NCBI GenBank assembly: GCA_013297655.1
Contig: JAAFHV010000078.1
Coordinates: 1-34,384 of the forward strand
Direction of reading: 5' to 3'
Length of the DNA: 34,384 nt
From: Myxococcales bacterium
GTDB lineage: Bacteria; Myxococcota_A; Polyangia; Polyangiales; Polyangiaceae
The notes beneath the pieces are model-generated. The model made no database searches. It had not been told where the DNA came from and saw only the letters and a program-made list of their open reading frames with translations. Below, piece by piece: positions 1 through 8,967 of this stretch; position 1 is the stretch's first letter; every line of letters begins with the position of its first letter. A program made the translations under genes and the position numbers.

Positions 1-60
1 GGCCTTCGCCTCGAGAGCGAGCGTGTGCTGCTCCGTGTGGTCGGACAAGGAGGCAAATGA
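1..60 (+). CDS. 3' end of an upstream gene (partial, unknown product)
   Basis: Frame 1 is open from the left edge to a TGA at 58-60 and encodes 19 residues ending in VVGQGGK. The codons have the GC-rich third positions typical of this window, and the stop overlaps a following ATG (ATGA at 57-60), the junction style used throughout the region. This suggests the last gene before the ABC transporter and membership of the same operon. Too little is visible to name a product. By analogy with related DUF58/VWA operons a MoxR-type AAA+ ATPase could lie upstream, but these residues do not show it. Confidence 0.5.
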   Translation, partial: GLRLESERVLLRVVGQGGK

Positions 61-167
61 TGAGCGCTCGATCGCACCCTCGTCCTACGCCGGCAGAGCC
101 GCGAACCGACCGAACCATCGAAGCGACGACCACCGCGGCGAGCCGCGGGCGAACGGCGGGACCATGA
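57..167 (+). CDS. possible 36-residue leader ORF before the ABC ATPase
   Basis: An AAGGAGG at 47-53 precedes ATGATG at 57, opening a 36-codon frame that ends in TGA at 165-167. That stop overlaps the ATG of the ABC ATPase (ATGA at 164-167). The product would be rich in Arg, Thr, Pro and Ala with no recognisable domain. The unusually good ribosome binding site and the two stop/start overlaps are what make it plausible. The ATPase start itself has only a weak GGCGGG in front of it, so translation of this ORF could deliver ribosomes to it. Codon bias is weaker than in neighbouring genes, so it may be untranslated spacer. Confidence 0.3.
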   Translation: MMSARSHPRPTPAEPRTDRTIEATTTAASRGRTAGP

Positions 168-1171
168 ACGTAGCAGCAGAAAAACCTGCGATTCGCGTGC
201 GTCACCTCTGGCACCGCTTCGGAGCGTACGACGTGCTCCGCGACGTCTCGTTCGACGTGGGGCACGGCGAGATCTTCGGCTTCATCGGACCGAACGGGGC
301 CGGCAAGACGACCACGATCCGCGTGATGTCGACGCTGCTCGAGCCGATGGCCGGTCGGGTCGAGGTGTGCGGCTACGACGTGAGCATCGACCAAGACGAG
401 GTGCGTCGGCTCATCGGGTACATGCCCGATCACGCCGGCGTCTACGATCGGATCACCGTTCGTGAGTACCTCGAGTTCTTCGCCGACGCGTACGGCGTGT
501 CGTCCGGGGGGAAGAACTACGCCGTCGTCGAGGCGGTGCTCGAGCTCACCGACCTCGACAAGCTGGAGAGCAAGCTCGTCGCGACGATGTCGAAGGGCAT
601 GAAGCAGCGGCTCCAGCTCGGGCGCATCCTGCTTCACGATCCGAAGGTCCTCATCCTCGACGAGCCGGCGAGCGACCTCGACCCGCGCGCGCGAATCGAG
701 ATGCGAGACCTGTTGATGGAGCTTCGTTCGATGGGAAAGACCGTCTTCCTCTCGAGCCACATCCTCACCGAGCTCGCCGACGTGTGCACGTCGGTTGCGA
801 TCCTCGAGCGTGGAAAAATGGTCGTGTCGGGGCCGATCACCGAAATCGCAGAGCGCCTCGCGCGCGCGCGGGAAGGTGTCCACGTGGGCGACGCCGCGAG
901 GACGCCGAGCGTCGTCAAGCGCACCCTGCGTCTACGTGTGCTCGCGACCGAAAACGTCGTGAGGGCGGCTCTCGCCGATGCCCCGTTCGTGACCGGCGTC
1001 GGGCCTGGGCCTGGCGGCTCTCTCGCCGTCGGCTTTACGGGAGACGACCTCGCCGTCGCCGACATCGTGAAGCGCTTGGTGGACGCGAAGGTGCCGGTCT
1101 GCGGCGTCGAGCCGGAGAGAAACGAGCTCGAACGAATCTTCCTCGAAGTGACGAAGGGAGATCTCCAGTGA
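164..1171 (+). CDS. ABC transporter ATP-binding protein (ABC-2 export type)
   Basis: This 335-residue protein is the ATP-hydrolysing subunit of an ABC-2 type exporter; its partner permease follows directly. Visible motifs are Walker A GPNGAGKTT (42-50), a signature variant SKGMKQ (143-148) in place of LSGGQ, as is common in this exporter class, Walker B VLILDEP (162-168), the D-loop, and the switch His in SSH (about 199). About 100 residues follow the nucleotide-binding domain as a C-terminal extension. The start at 164 is the only ATG in frame upstream of the domain that does not lie inside the preceding gene. The stop overlaps the permease start (GTGA). Substrate is unknown. Confidence 0.93.
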   Translation: MNVAAEKPAIRVRHLWHRFGAYDVLRDVSFDVGHGEIFGFIGPNGAGKTTTIRVMSTLLEPMAGRVEVCGYDVSIDQDEVRRLIGYMPDHAGVYDRITVREYLEFFADAYGVSSGGKNYAVVEAVLELTDLDKLESKLVATMSKGMKQRLQLGRILLHDPKVLILDEPASDLDPRARIEMRDLLMELRSMGKTVFLSSHILTELADVCTSVAILERGKMVVSGPITEIAERLARAREGVHVGDAARTPSVVKRTLRLRVLATENVVRAALADAPFVTGVGPGPGGSLAVGFTGDDLAVADIVKRLVDAKVPVCGVEPERNELERIFLEVTKGDLQ

Positions 1172-3009
1172 GCGCGACGACCTCGCCCGCCTCCCCTCCG
1201 CCCGGCCGTACGCTCCGAGACCGGATCGGTGCGCCGAACCCTATTTGGATGCGCGAGCTGCGCCAAAGCGCGCGCCTCGGTCGGACGCCGTGGATCCTGC
1301 TCGCCCTCACGATCACGATCGCCCTATTTTTGTGCGCGATCGGAGGCATCGCCTCGAGCGACCACGTGAACCCCGCGCGGGTCGGCAGCGTGCTCTTTCA
1401 GGCGTTCTTCTCGATTGCCTACATGGTCGTCGTCATCGTCGGACCCGCCGTCGCCGCGAACGGGATCGCGGCCGAGCGCGAGGGCCGAACGTGGGAGGCG
1501 GTGCTCCTCGCCGGCCTCGACGCGCGCGCGCTCACGCGGGGGAAGTTCCTCGCCGCGTACACCACGATCGCCCTCTACATCGTCACCCTCGCGCCGGTCG
1601 GTGCGCTCTCGTTCCTCTTCGGCGGAGTGACCGCGACGGAGGTCGTGACGGCGTTCGGGTTCCTCTTCCTCCTCGCGGGCCTCGCGGTGGCGTTCGGGTT
1701 GGCCGTCAGCTCCCTCATGGAGAGCCTGCGCGGCGCGCTCGTGACGACCTTGGCGCTCGCGGTGATGGTCGGGCCGTTCCTCTACTTCGTCCTCGGTGTC
1801 GGCGGCTGCCAGGTCATCCACGAGAATTGGCCCGACGTCGAGCGCGAGGCTCCGATTTGGCTCCCGCTCGCGCTCACCCGCGCCGATTTCGGCGTGCGTT
1901 ACGCGATGATCCTCTTGCTCGTCCCCACGATCGCGATCCTCGTCCCGGGCCAGTTTCTCTACACCGTGACCGTCGCGAACCTGACGAGCGAGACCGACGA
2001 CCGGTCGACAGGGCTCAAGCGCTGGTACCTGTTCTCCACCCCGGCGATCCTCGCGCTCGCGTTCGTCCCGATGGTGCTCGTCGCTCCGCATCATCGCGGC
2101 GAGATGACGATCATCTGCGAGTGCGCCCTCTTCACCCTCACGCTCTTCGCGGCGTTCCTCTTCGCGCGCGAGCCGCTCGGTCCTTCGCGGCGCGTGCGGG
2201 TGATGTGGGAGCGGCAGCGGGTCGGCGCGATCGCGCGGTTCTTCGGTCCGGGGTTACCGCGCACGATGGGGCTCGTCGTCGTCGTGTCCCTCGGCACGCT
2301 CGCGGCGACGGGGCTCTTCGGCGGGTACCTCGTCTCGAATCTGTCGTTCGCGGAGGGCAAGCAGACCCACATCCTCTTCGTGACCAGCTACGCGTGCGCG
2401 TTCCTCGTGTTCGTCGTCGGCTTCGTCGCGGCGCTCCGTGCGCGCGGGAGCTCGGTGCTCGTCACCCGCATCGTGACGTTCGGTGTGCTCTTCCTCGTCG
2501 CGGCCGTGCCTTGGGTCGCCGCCGCGATCGGGGGGGCGCTGTCGTCGAGCGGCGAGCGCGAGTGGCTGATGATCGCCGCCCCGAGCCCTTTTTACGCTTT
2601 CTACATGATGGATCAGGTCCGCGAGTACGCGACGGGGGTCCCGATCCCGATGAACCGCATCTTCGCCGGCTTCGCGGCGGAGGGCATGTGGACCGTCGTC
2701 GGCCTCGGACTATTTCTCTACGCTCGCGGGCGTACCGCTGCGCTCTTGGATGCCCACGACAAGGCGGTCGCGAGGGCCGAAGAGGCGCTCCGCGCGGAGG
2801 ACGAAGCGCTCGCCGCCGCGAACGCGAACGCGATGCACGAAGGGGCCGCGGCTCCCTCGGACGACGCGGACGCGACTGCAACCAGCTCCGCGTCAGGGGC
2901 ATCCGTGCTCGCGGCGACGAGTGATGCAAGCGATGCGAACGCGGAGCACGCCGGCGACCCTCAGCCCACCAGCGACGCGCCGAGCGACGACGACGGAGGT
3001 CGTTCATGA
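1168..3009 (+). CDS. ABC-2 type transporter permease with long acidic C-terminal tail
   Basis: This 613-residue inner-membrane protein is the partner of the preceding ATPase. It opens with NPIWMRELRQ (24-33), a motif seen at the N-terminus of ABC-2 permeases, followed by a first membrane span (about 42-60). Many further hydrophobic segments follow, making about a dozen in all, more than the usual six, so a permease fused to a second membrane half is possible. From about residue 527 the chain becomes a low-complexity tail rich in Ala, Asp, Glu and Ser, probably cytoplasmic and disordered. Start is GTG at 1168, overlapping the ATPase stop; the end overlaps the DUF58 start (ATGA at 3006). The membrane partner and genetic coupling are clear; the cargo is not. 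Confidence 0.9.
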   Translation: MSATTSPASPPPGRTLRDRIGAPNPIWMRELRQSARLGRTPWILLALTITIALFLCAIGGIASSDHVNPARVGSVLFQAFFSIAYMVVVIVGPAVAANGIAAEREGRTWEAVLLAGLDARALTRGKFLAAYTTIALYIVTLAPVGALSFLFGGVTATEVVTAFGFLFLLAGLAVAFGLAVSSLMESLRGALVTTLALAVMVGPFLYFVLGVGGCQVIHENWPDVEREAPIWLPLALTRADFGVRYAMILLLVPTIAILVPGQFLYTVTVANLTSETDDRSTGLKRWYLFSTPAILALAFVPMVLVAPHHRGEMTIICECALFTLTLFAAFLFAREPLGPSRRVRVMWERQRVGAIARFFGPGLPRTMGLVVVVSLGTLAATGLFGGYLVSNLSFAEGKQTHILFVTSYACAFLVFVVGFVAALRARGSSVLVTRIVTFGVLFLVAAVPWVAAAIGGALSSSGEREWLMIAAPSPFYAFYMMDQVREYATGVPIPMNRIFAGFAAEGMWTVVGLGLFLYARGRTAALLDAHDKAVARAEEALRAEDEALAAANANAMHEGAAAPSDDADATATSSASGASVLAATSDASDANAEHAGDPQPTSDAPSDDDGGRS

Positions 3010-3935
3010 GCGTGAGCGCCGCGGAACACGAGCCGAGCCGCGGCGCGAGCCTGCTCGACCCGGCCTTTTTGCAGGAGCTCGCGGCGATGCGGCGGTTGCT
3101 CAAGCCGCGCTCACGATCGGCAGCCGTCGGCGCGCACCTCGGCAAACGCCGCGGCGGCCACGCCGAGTTCGCCGAGCACCGCGCGTACGTCCCGGGCGAC
3201 GATCCGCGACGGGTCGATTGGGCCGCGTTCGCGCGCACGGGGAGCCCCGTCGTCAAAGTCTTCCGCGCAGAAGAGGACACCTGCGTCCGCCTCGTCGTCG
3301 ACGCGAGCGCCTCGCTCGGTTTCGGCTCTCCCACCAAGCTGCTCGTCGCGAAGAAGATCGCTGCCGGCCTCGCGTACGTCGCGCTCGCGGAGTCCGAACG
3401 CGCCGAGGTCGCCTGCGCGCGGGAGCGCCTCTCGGTCACCCAGGGGCCCACGCGCGGGCGCGCCGGCTTGCCACGCGTCCTGACCGCGCTCGACGCGCTC
3501 GTCGCGGACGGAGGCACCAAGCTCGCGGCCGTCATCGACGACGCGGTGGGCCGCTTCAGGCGACCGGGAATGCTCGTTCTATTGAGTGATTTCATGGATC
3601 AGGGGCCATGGGAAGCCGCGCTCGGGCGCGCGCACGCGGGCGGGCACGAGATAGCGCTCGTGCAGGTACTTTCGCGCGAGGAGGCGTCCCCCGATTTTGA
3701 CGGCGACGTGGCGCTCGTCGACGCCGAGACCGGCGAAACGGTGGAGCTCACGTTCGACGAAGACACGCGCAGCGCGTACGAAGCGAGGCTCTTCGCTCTC
3801 TACGAGCGGCTCGCCACGATCGCGACGAAGGTGCGCGGAAGCTACGCGCGCGCGGTCGGCGACGAGACGATCGTGAGGACGATCTCTCGTGTTCTCACGA
3901 GGACGGTGGAGCGGTGGGAAGTCTCGAGCTCCTGA
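3006..3935 (+). CDS. DUF58 domain protein (VWA-like, MoxR-associated family)
   Basis: This 309-residue soluble protein carries the DUF58 hallmark GDDPRRVDWAAFARTG and, just after it, DASASLG, a MIDAS-like metal-binding DxSxS motif of a von Willebrand A fold. DUF58 proteins generally occur with MoxR AAA+ ATPases and membrane VWA proteins and are thought to act in assembly or activation of membrane complexes. Here it sits between an ABC-2 exporter and two VWA membrane proteins, with an ATGA overlap upstream and a 22-base overlap downstream, so equimolar coupled synthesis is likely. No MoxR gene lies inside the window. Family assignment is firm; role is inferred. Confidence 0.9.
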   Translation: MSVSAAEHEPSRGASLLDPAFLQELAAMRRLLKPRSRSAAVGAHLGKRRGGHAEFAEHRAYVPGDDPRRVDWAAFARTGSPVVKVFRAEEDTCVRLVVDASASLGFGSPTKLLVAKKIAAGLAYVALAESERAEVACARERLSVTQGPTRGRAGLPRVLTALDALVADGGTKLAAVIDDAVGRFRRPGMLVLLSDFMDQGPWEAALGRAHAGGHEIALVQVLSREEASPDFDGDVALVDAETGETVELTFDEDTRSAYEARLFALYERLATIATKVRGSYARAVGDETIVRTISRVLTRTVERWEVSSS

Positions 3936-5851
3936 GCCCGAAGGGGCTCTTGCTCCTCACGGGCGCGGTGCCGCTCGTGCTGCTCTACGTGCTCAAGGTG
4001 CGACGCGAGCGGCGGACCGTCGCGTCCACGTGGCTGTTCGCGGCGGCGCGGAGGGATCTCGTCGCGAGCCATCCCTGGAAGCGCCTCACCCCCGAGCGGT
4101 CGCTCCTCCTCGAGCTCCTCGCGCTCGTTCTCTTCGCCCTCGCCCTCGCCCGACCTTCGTGGCGCACCGACGGCCTCGACACGGAGGTCCTCGCGATCGT
4201 GATCGACGCGAGCGCTTCGATGGGGACAACGTCCGGGAACGTGCGACGCATCGACCTCGCGAAGGAGGCCGCCAAGGACGCCGTGCTCCACGCGCGACCC
4301 GGCACGCGCACCTTCGTCGTCGCCGACGTGGGCTCCCCTCGCCTGCTCGGCGGCCCGGACGAGGTCCGTGAGAGCACCCTCCGCGACATCGAGGCGATCG
4401 GGCCCGAGGACGTGCCCGGCGACCTCGCCGCGTCGATGGCGATCGCGTCGTCGCGCATGCAGGGACTCCCCGGGAAAAAAACCCTCCTCATCGTCACGGA
4501 CGGGGCCGTCGCGAACCCATTGCTGCCTCCTTGCCCATCCGCCGACGTGCGCGTCGTGCTCGTCGGCGAGGCGCGCGAAAACTCGGCGATCGTGCGGCTC
4601 TCGACGCGGTCCAAGCGCGGCACGAACGCGAGCTCCGATGTCGTGGAAGTGTTCGCAGCTCTTCGCCATTTCGGCGCCGCAGCGCGTGAGGTGCACGTCA
4701 CGGTGACGCTCGAGGGAGAGGAGGCCCCGCGCGCGTCGAGGCGCCTCCTGCTGGAGCCAGGGAAGGACGTTCCCGTCGTGCTCTCGTTCGATGCGAAGGC
4801 GAGCGATCGCGGTCGGCCCTTCTACGTGCACGCGTCCCCGTACGACGCGCTGCCGCTCGACGACGTCGCGTTCGGGCTCGTGCCACGTGGTCACGCGATG
4901 CCGGTCACCCTCGCGACCGACAAGAGGGCTTCGTGGATCGCGCGCGCGCTCGAAGCCGACACCGACGTCGCGCTCCAGCTCGTGTCGACCGGAGCGCTCG
5001 GGAGCGTGAACGTCGACGACGACGCCCTCGTGATCGTCGAGGGAGCGTGCCCCGGGCACGGAGCGCTCCCAGGTCACGACGCGCTGCTGGTAGGTCCACC
5101 GAAGGGCCGCTGCGCCGGCGTCGACGTGGGAGACGCCGTCGAGCTGCCACGGCTCACCTCGTGGGAGACCGCCGACCCGCGCCTGCGCTTCGTCTCGCTC
5201 GACGGCGTGGGGATCGGGCACGCGACACCGCTCCTGCTCGCGTCGAAGACACCGCCCCTCCTCCGCACCGATCGCGGCGCGATCGCGGTCGACGCTGGCG
5301 AGAAGGACCGCAACGTCACGATCCTCGGCTTCGACGTCGGCGACACGGATTGGCCCCTCCGCGCGTCGTTCGTTCTCTTCGTACGCAACGTGGTCGAGCT
5401 CTCACGGGTTCATCGGGAGAGCGGCGCGGAGGGCCCGGTGGTGACCGGGGGCGCGCTCCATCTCGGCGCGCGGCGCGACGACGGTGCGACGGCGATCGTG
5501 AAGCGCGACGGCGATCCTGCGTTCTCGCGCGAGGTGTCGCTCCGCGGCGGGCTCTTGGTCGTGTCGCCGGTGACGCGCGCGGGGGTATACCGCGTCACGT
5601 TCTCGGGAGCCAAACCGCGCTCCCGCGTCGTCGTCGCGAACCTCACGAACGCGGAGGAGAGCGATCTCGCGCGCCGCGCGCTCGTCGTACCGGGAGGCGC
5701 CACCGTGGCCTTCGCTGCGCCGCGAGCCCACCGCGAGCTCGCTGCGTTCTTCGCGCTCGCGGGGGCGCTCTTCGTGCTCGCCGATATCCTCCTCGTCACG
5801 CGAAAGCCACGTCCCACGGGCGCGGCGCGCGAGGGCGGGAGCGTCGCTTGA
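3914..5851 (+). CDS. BatA-type membrane protein with VWA domain
   Basis: This 645-residue protein begins with the BatA/aerotolerance-type N-terminus: a hydrophobic helix (about 8-26), the segment VRRERRTVASTWLF, then a second helix (about 63-80). A VWA domain follows with MIDAS motif DASAS at 98-102. A long beta-rich middle region leads to a final membrane helix near 608-629 and a short basic tail. The VWA domain probably faces the periplasm, held by the flanking helices. The GTG at 3914 is preceded by GGTGGAG and lies inside the DUF58 gene; the stop forms TTGA with the next start. It was probably co-inherited with DUF58 as part of a MoxR/VWA system. Confidence 0.88.
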   Translation: MGSLELLSPKGLLLLTGAVPLVLLYVLKVRRERRTVASTWLFAAARRDLVASHPWKRLTPERSLLLELLALVLFALALARPSWRTDGLDTEVLAIVIDASASMGTTSGNVRRIDLAKEAAKDAVLHARPGTRTFVVADVGSPRLLGGPDEVRESTLRDIEAIGPEDVPGDLAASMAIASSRMQGLPGKKTLLIVTDGAVANPLLPPCPSADVRVVLVGEARENSAIVRLSTRSKRGTNASSDVVEVFAALRHFGAAAREVHVTVTLEGEEAPRASRRLLLEPGKDVPVVLSFDAKASDRGRPFYVHASPYDALPLDDVAFGLVPRGHAMPVTLATDKRASWIARALEADTDVALQLVSTGALGSVNVDDDALVIVEGACPGHGALPGHDALLVGPPKGRCAGVDVGDAVELPRLTSWETADPRLRFVSLDGVGIGHATPLLLASKTPPLLRTDRGAIAVDAGEKDRNVTILGFDVGDTDWPLRASFVLFVRNVVELSRVHRESGAEGPVVTGGALHLGARRDDGATAIVKRDGDPAFSREVSLRGGLLVVSPVTRAGVYRVTFSGAKPRSRVVVANLTNAEESDLARRALVVPGGATVAFAAPRAHRELAAFFALAGALFVLADILLVTRKPRPTGAAREGGSVA

Positions 5852-8800
5852 GCCACCTCGACGCCATCTTCGCGTCGCTCGTGCTCCTCGCGAACGCGGC
5901 GATCCTCGTGCGCGCGCGCGTAAATCGAAACGCACCGCCTTTCGCCCTCGTCGCCGGCGCGCTCGCCCTCGCGCCTCTCGTGTGGATCGCGCTCGTCGAT
6001 CTCCGCGTCGTCGGCGACGGCTACTTGCGCTTTACGACGTCGTGGGTCCTCCTCGGCGGCGCTCCCGTCGCGATCCTCGCCGCGCTACGGCTCGGAGATC
6101 TCCCCGCGCGCATGGGCATCGCCCGCAGGCATCTCGTTCGTGTGCTCTCGTTCGGCGCGTTGATGCTCGCCGTGCTCGCGGCGGCGGGCCCCGAGCTCGG
6201 TTTCCCGAACGACGCGCTCGCCGTGATCTTCGTGGTCGATCGTTCGCGCTCGATCGATCTCGTTCCTTCCGCCGAGCTCACGATCACGAGCGAGATGCGC
6301 GCGGCGGAGAACGCGATGCAAAAGGACGATCGCGTGGGCACCGTCGCGTTCGCGGCGGAGGCGCGAGTCGAAGATCCGCTCCGCCCGCGATCGACACTGC
6401 CCCCGCACGAGCACGCCGCGATCGCGCGCGACGCCACGTCGCTCGAGTCTGCGCTTCGCCTCGCCCTCGCCGAGCTCCCGAGCGATCGCGTCGGACGGCT
6501 CGTGCTCTTGAGCGACGGAGTCGAGACCCGCGACGACGCGATGGCGGCCGTCGCCGCGGCGATCACGAGAGACGTCCCGATCGACGTGCTCCCGCTCGTG
6601 CAAGAGCGGCGCGAGAACGTGCGCGTCGTGTCGGTGCGCGCGCCCGTTCGCGCCGACGAAAACGAGGCGTTCGATCTCCGGGTCGTGCTCGCGAGCACCG
6701 CGAAGACCGACGTGGTCGTGCGGGTGAGCCGCGACGGTCGTCCGTTCCGCGAGACGAAGGTCACCGTGCAAGGCGGTGAGGACGTGTTGCGGATCCGCGA
6801 CGTCGGCAAAGACTCGGGGCTTCATCGGTACGACGTCGCGGTCTCCGCCGTCGACCCGAAGGCAGACGATTCTCCCGACGACAACACCGGATCCGCGTTC
6901 GTGCGCGTGCGCGGAGTCTCGTTGGCGCTCGTGCTCGAGGGGTACCCCGGTCAATCGGCGCCGATCACCGTCGCGCTAGAAAATGCGGGATTCCGTGTGC
7001 GCCAGGGTGGTCCGTTCGACGTACCGAGGGACGTGGAGGGGCTCGCCCCGTACGATCTCGTGGTGCTCTCCGACATCCGCGCGACGGAGCTCGCCGGCGC
7101 GCAGCTCGAGGCGATCGCGACCTACACGCGCGACCTCGGCGGTGGGCTCCTGCTCCTCGGCGGAGATCGCAGCTTCGGGCCCGGAGGCTATGCGCGCACG
7201 CCGATCGAGGACGTCTCTCCCGTCTCGTTCGACCTTCGCCAGAAGCAACGCCGGGCCTCGCTCGCGGAGGTGATCGCGATCGACTATTCCGGCTCGATGG
7301 GGATGGAAGTGGCCGGGCAGACCAAGCTCGCGCTCGCGAACGAAGCCGCGGCCCGGAGCGCGTCGCTGCTCGGCGCCGGGGATCAGCTCGGCGTCGCGCA
7401 CGTCGACACGGTCGTCACGTGGACGCAGCCCCTCGTGCCCGTCGTCGACGCCAAGGCGATCGCGGAGAAAGTGCGCCACGTCGGTGTCGGCGGCGGCGGC
7501 ATCTACACCGACCTCGCCCTCGCCGCGTCGTACAAGGCCCTCGACGGGACGACGGCGATGCTCAAGCACGTGCTCCTCTTCGCCGACGGTGGTGACGCCG
7601 AGCAGCTCGCCGGGTGCCGCGCTCTCGTCGAGGCAGCGCGCATGCGAGGGATCACCACGAGCGTCATTTCTCTCGGCGAAGGCAGCGATTCTCCAGAGCT
7701 TTCAGAGCTCGCCAAGATAGGTCAAGGGCGGTTCTATTTGATCGTCGACGCCTCGCGTTTGCCGGAGGTGTTCACCCAAGAGACGGTGCTGGCCTCGCGG
7801 AGCGCGATCGTCGAGAAGCCGTTCGCGGTGAAGCAGGTCGGGAGCGGACCGGCCACCCGCGGGCTCTCCCTCGGCGACGCGCCGGAGCTCTTCGGTTACG
7901 TCGTGACGCGCGCGAAGCCGCGCGCCGAGGTGCTCCTCACCGGCCCGGACGACGATCCCGTGCTCGCGACGTGGGCGGTCGGACTGGGCCGTGCGGCGGC
8001 GTTCACGAGCGACTACAAGAACCGCTGGGGCCGCTCTTGGGGAGCGTACGCGACGGCGGGGAAGCTCTTCGGGCAGCTCGCGCGTGACACCGCGCGCCGC
8101 GAGGACGATCCCCGCGCGAAGCTCGAGGCCGACACGAGCGGCGGCACGCTCCGCCTCCGCGCCGACGTGCTCACGAGCGACGGACGCTCCGACACCCTTC
8201 GCTCGCTCCACGCGAAGATCGTGGGCCCTGGCGGGACCGTCACCGACGCGCCCCTCGCCGCGTGGGGGCCCGGTCGCTACGCGGTCGACGTTCCGCTCGG
8301 CCGCAAGGGGACCTACGTCGCCACCCTCGTCGACGACGCGAAAGGCGAAGTCATCACCACCGCGGGCGCCGTGCTCGGGGAGGGACACGAGCTCACCCCC
8401 ACCGGCACCGATCACGCGCTCCTCGAGCGCATCGCGACGATGACCCGCGGACAGGTCCGCAAGGATCTGCACGGTCTCTTCACCGAGCGTGGGCGACGCG
8501 CGTTCGTGCGCACCCCGGTAGGGTCGTCGTTCTCTCTCGCGTCGGCGCTGCTCCTCGTGGCGAGCGTCGCGGCGAGGAAGCTCGGTGTCCCCGCGCTCGT
8601 GACCCACGCCCTCACCAAGCTCCGCGCCCGCCGTGTCGCTCGCGCCGAGAGGCTGGCGACCACGATCGCCACGAACGCTGCCGAGGCCGACGCGATCGCC
8701 TCGCGGACCCGCGCGCTCGTAAAGAAAGCTCCGCGCATCGAGCCACCACCGCTCGTCGCCATGACACGCGCACCGAAAGTCGCACCGCCACCACCGGCAG

Positions 8801-8886
8801 AGGCGCCCGCGATCGCGAGCAAGGTCGACCGCGAGCTGACCGCCGCCGAGCGTATCGCGTTGAAAAGACGAGAGAAAAAGCTGTAG
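5848..8886 (+). CDS. large membrane protein with two VWA-like domains and a glutamine-amidotransferase-like domain
   Basis: This 1012-residue protein starts at TTG 5848, overlapping the preceding stop (TTGA) with GGCGGGAG upstream. Four hydrophobic segments fall at about 9-22, 32-52, 62-83 and 99-117. A VWA domain with MIDAS DRSRS (131-135) comes next, then a class I glutaminase-like fold (about 359-460), a second VWA domain with DYSGSMG (from about 479), a beta-rich part, a membrane helix near 893-912, and a 100-residue basic Ala/Pro-rich tail. The strand where a glutaminase nucleophile would sit reads LLLGGDRSFG, without Cys, so enzymatic activity is unlikely and the fold is probably structural. 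It is the last gene of the operon and faces the kinase gene. Confidence 0.88.
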   Translation: MSHLDAIFASLVLLANAAILVRARVNRNAPPFALVAGALALAPLVWIALVDLRVVGDGYLRFTTSWVLLGGAPVAILAALRLGDLPARMGIARRHLVRVLSFGALMLAVLAAAGPELGFPNDALAVIFVVDRSRSIDLVPSAELTITSEMRAAENAMQKDDRVGTVAFAAEARVEDPLRPRSTLPPHEHAAIARDATSLESALRLALAELPSDRVGRLVLLSDGVETRDDAMAAVAAAITRDVPIDVLPLVQERRENVRVVSVRAPVRADENEAFDLRVVLASTAKTDVVVRVSRDGRPFRETKVTVQGGEDVLRIRDVGKDSGLHRYDVAVSAVDPKADDSPDDNTGSAFVRVRGVSLALVLEGYPGQSAPITVALENAGFRVRQGGPFDVPRDVEGLAPYDLVVLSDIRATELAGAQLEAIATYTRDLGGGLLLLGGDRSFGPGGYARTPIEDVSPVSFDLRQKQRRASLAEVIAIDYSGSMGMEVAGQTKLALANEAAARSASLLGAGDQLGVAHVDTVVTWTQPLVPVVDAKAIAEKVRHVGVGGGGIYTDLALAASYKALDGTTAMLKHVLLFADGGDAEQLAGCRALVEAARMRGITTSVISLGEGSDSPELSELAKIGQGRFYLIVDASRLPEVFTQETVLASRSAIVEKPFAVKQVGSGPATRGLSLGDAPELFGYVVTRAKPRAEVLLTGPDDDPVLATWAVGLGRAAAFTSDYKNRWGRSWGAYATAGKLFGQLARDTARREDDPRAKLEADTSGGTLRLRADVLTSDGRSDTLRSLHAKIVGPGGTVTDAPLAAWGPGRYAVDVPLGRKGTYVATLVDDAKGEVITTAGAVLGEGHELTPTGTDHALLERIATMTRGQVRKDLHGLFTERGRRAFVRTPVGSSFSLASALLLVASVAARKLGVPALVTHALTKLRARRVARAERLATTIATNAAEADAIASRTRALVKKAPRIEPPPLVAMTRAPKVAPPPPAEAPAIASKVDRELTAAERIALKRREKKL

Positions 8887-8967
8887 CGAGGTGGCGCGCG
8901 CGACGGGACGCCGGGCCGTGCGCGGGCCAAGATCGACCGCCTGCGCGACGCAGCCGAGCCGCGGCTC

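Noticed and set aside
164-1171. Longer ABC ATPase starting at base 23
   Set aside because: That start lies inside the upstream coding frame and adds 47 residues without conservation; ATG 164 sits at an ATGA overlap.
8956-8967. GAGCCGCGGCTC palindrome as terminator between the VWA operon and the kinase gene
   Set aside because: Only 12 bases with no loop and no T-run; too weak in such GC-rich DNA to call.
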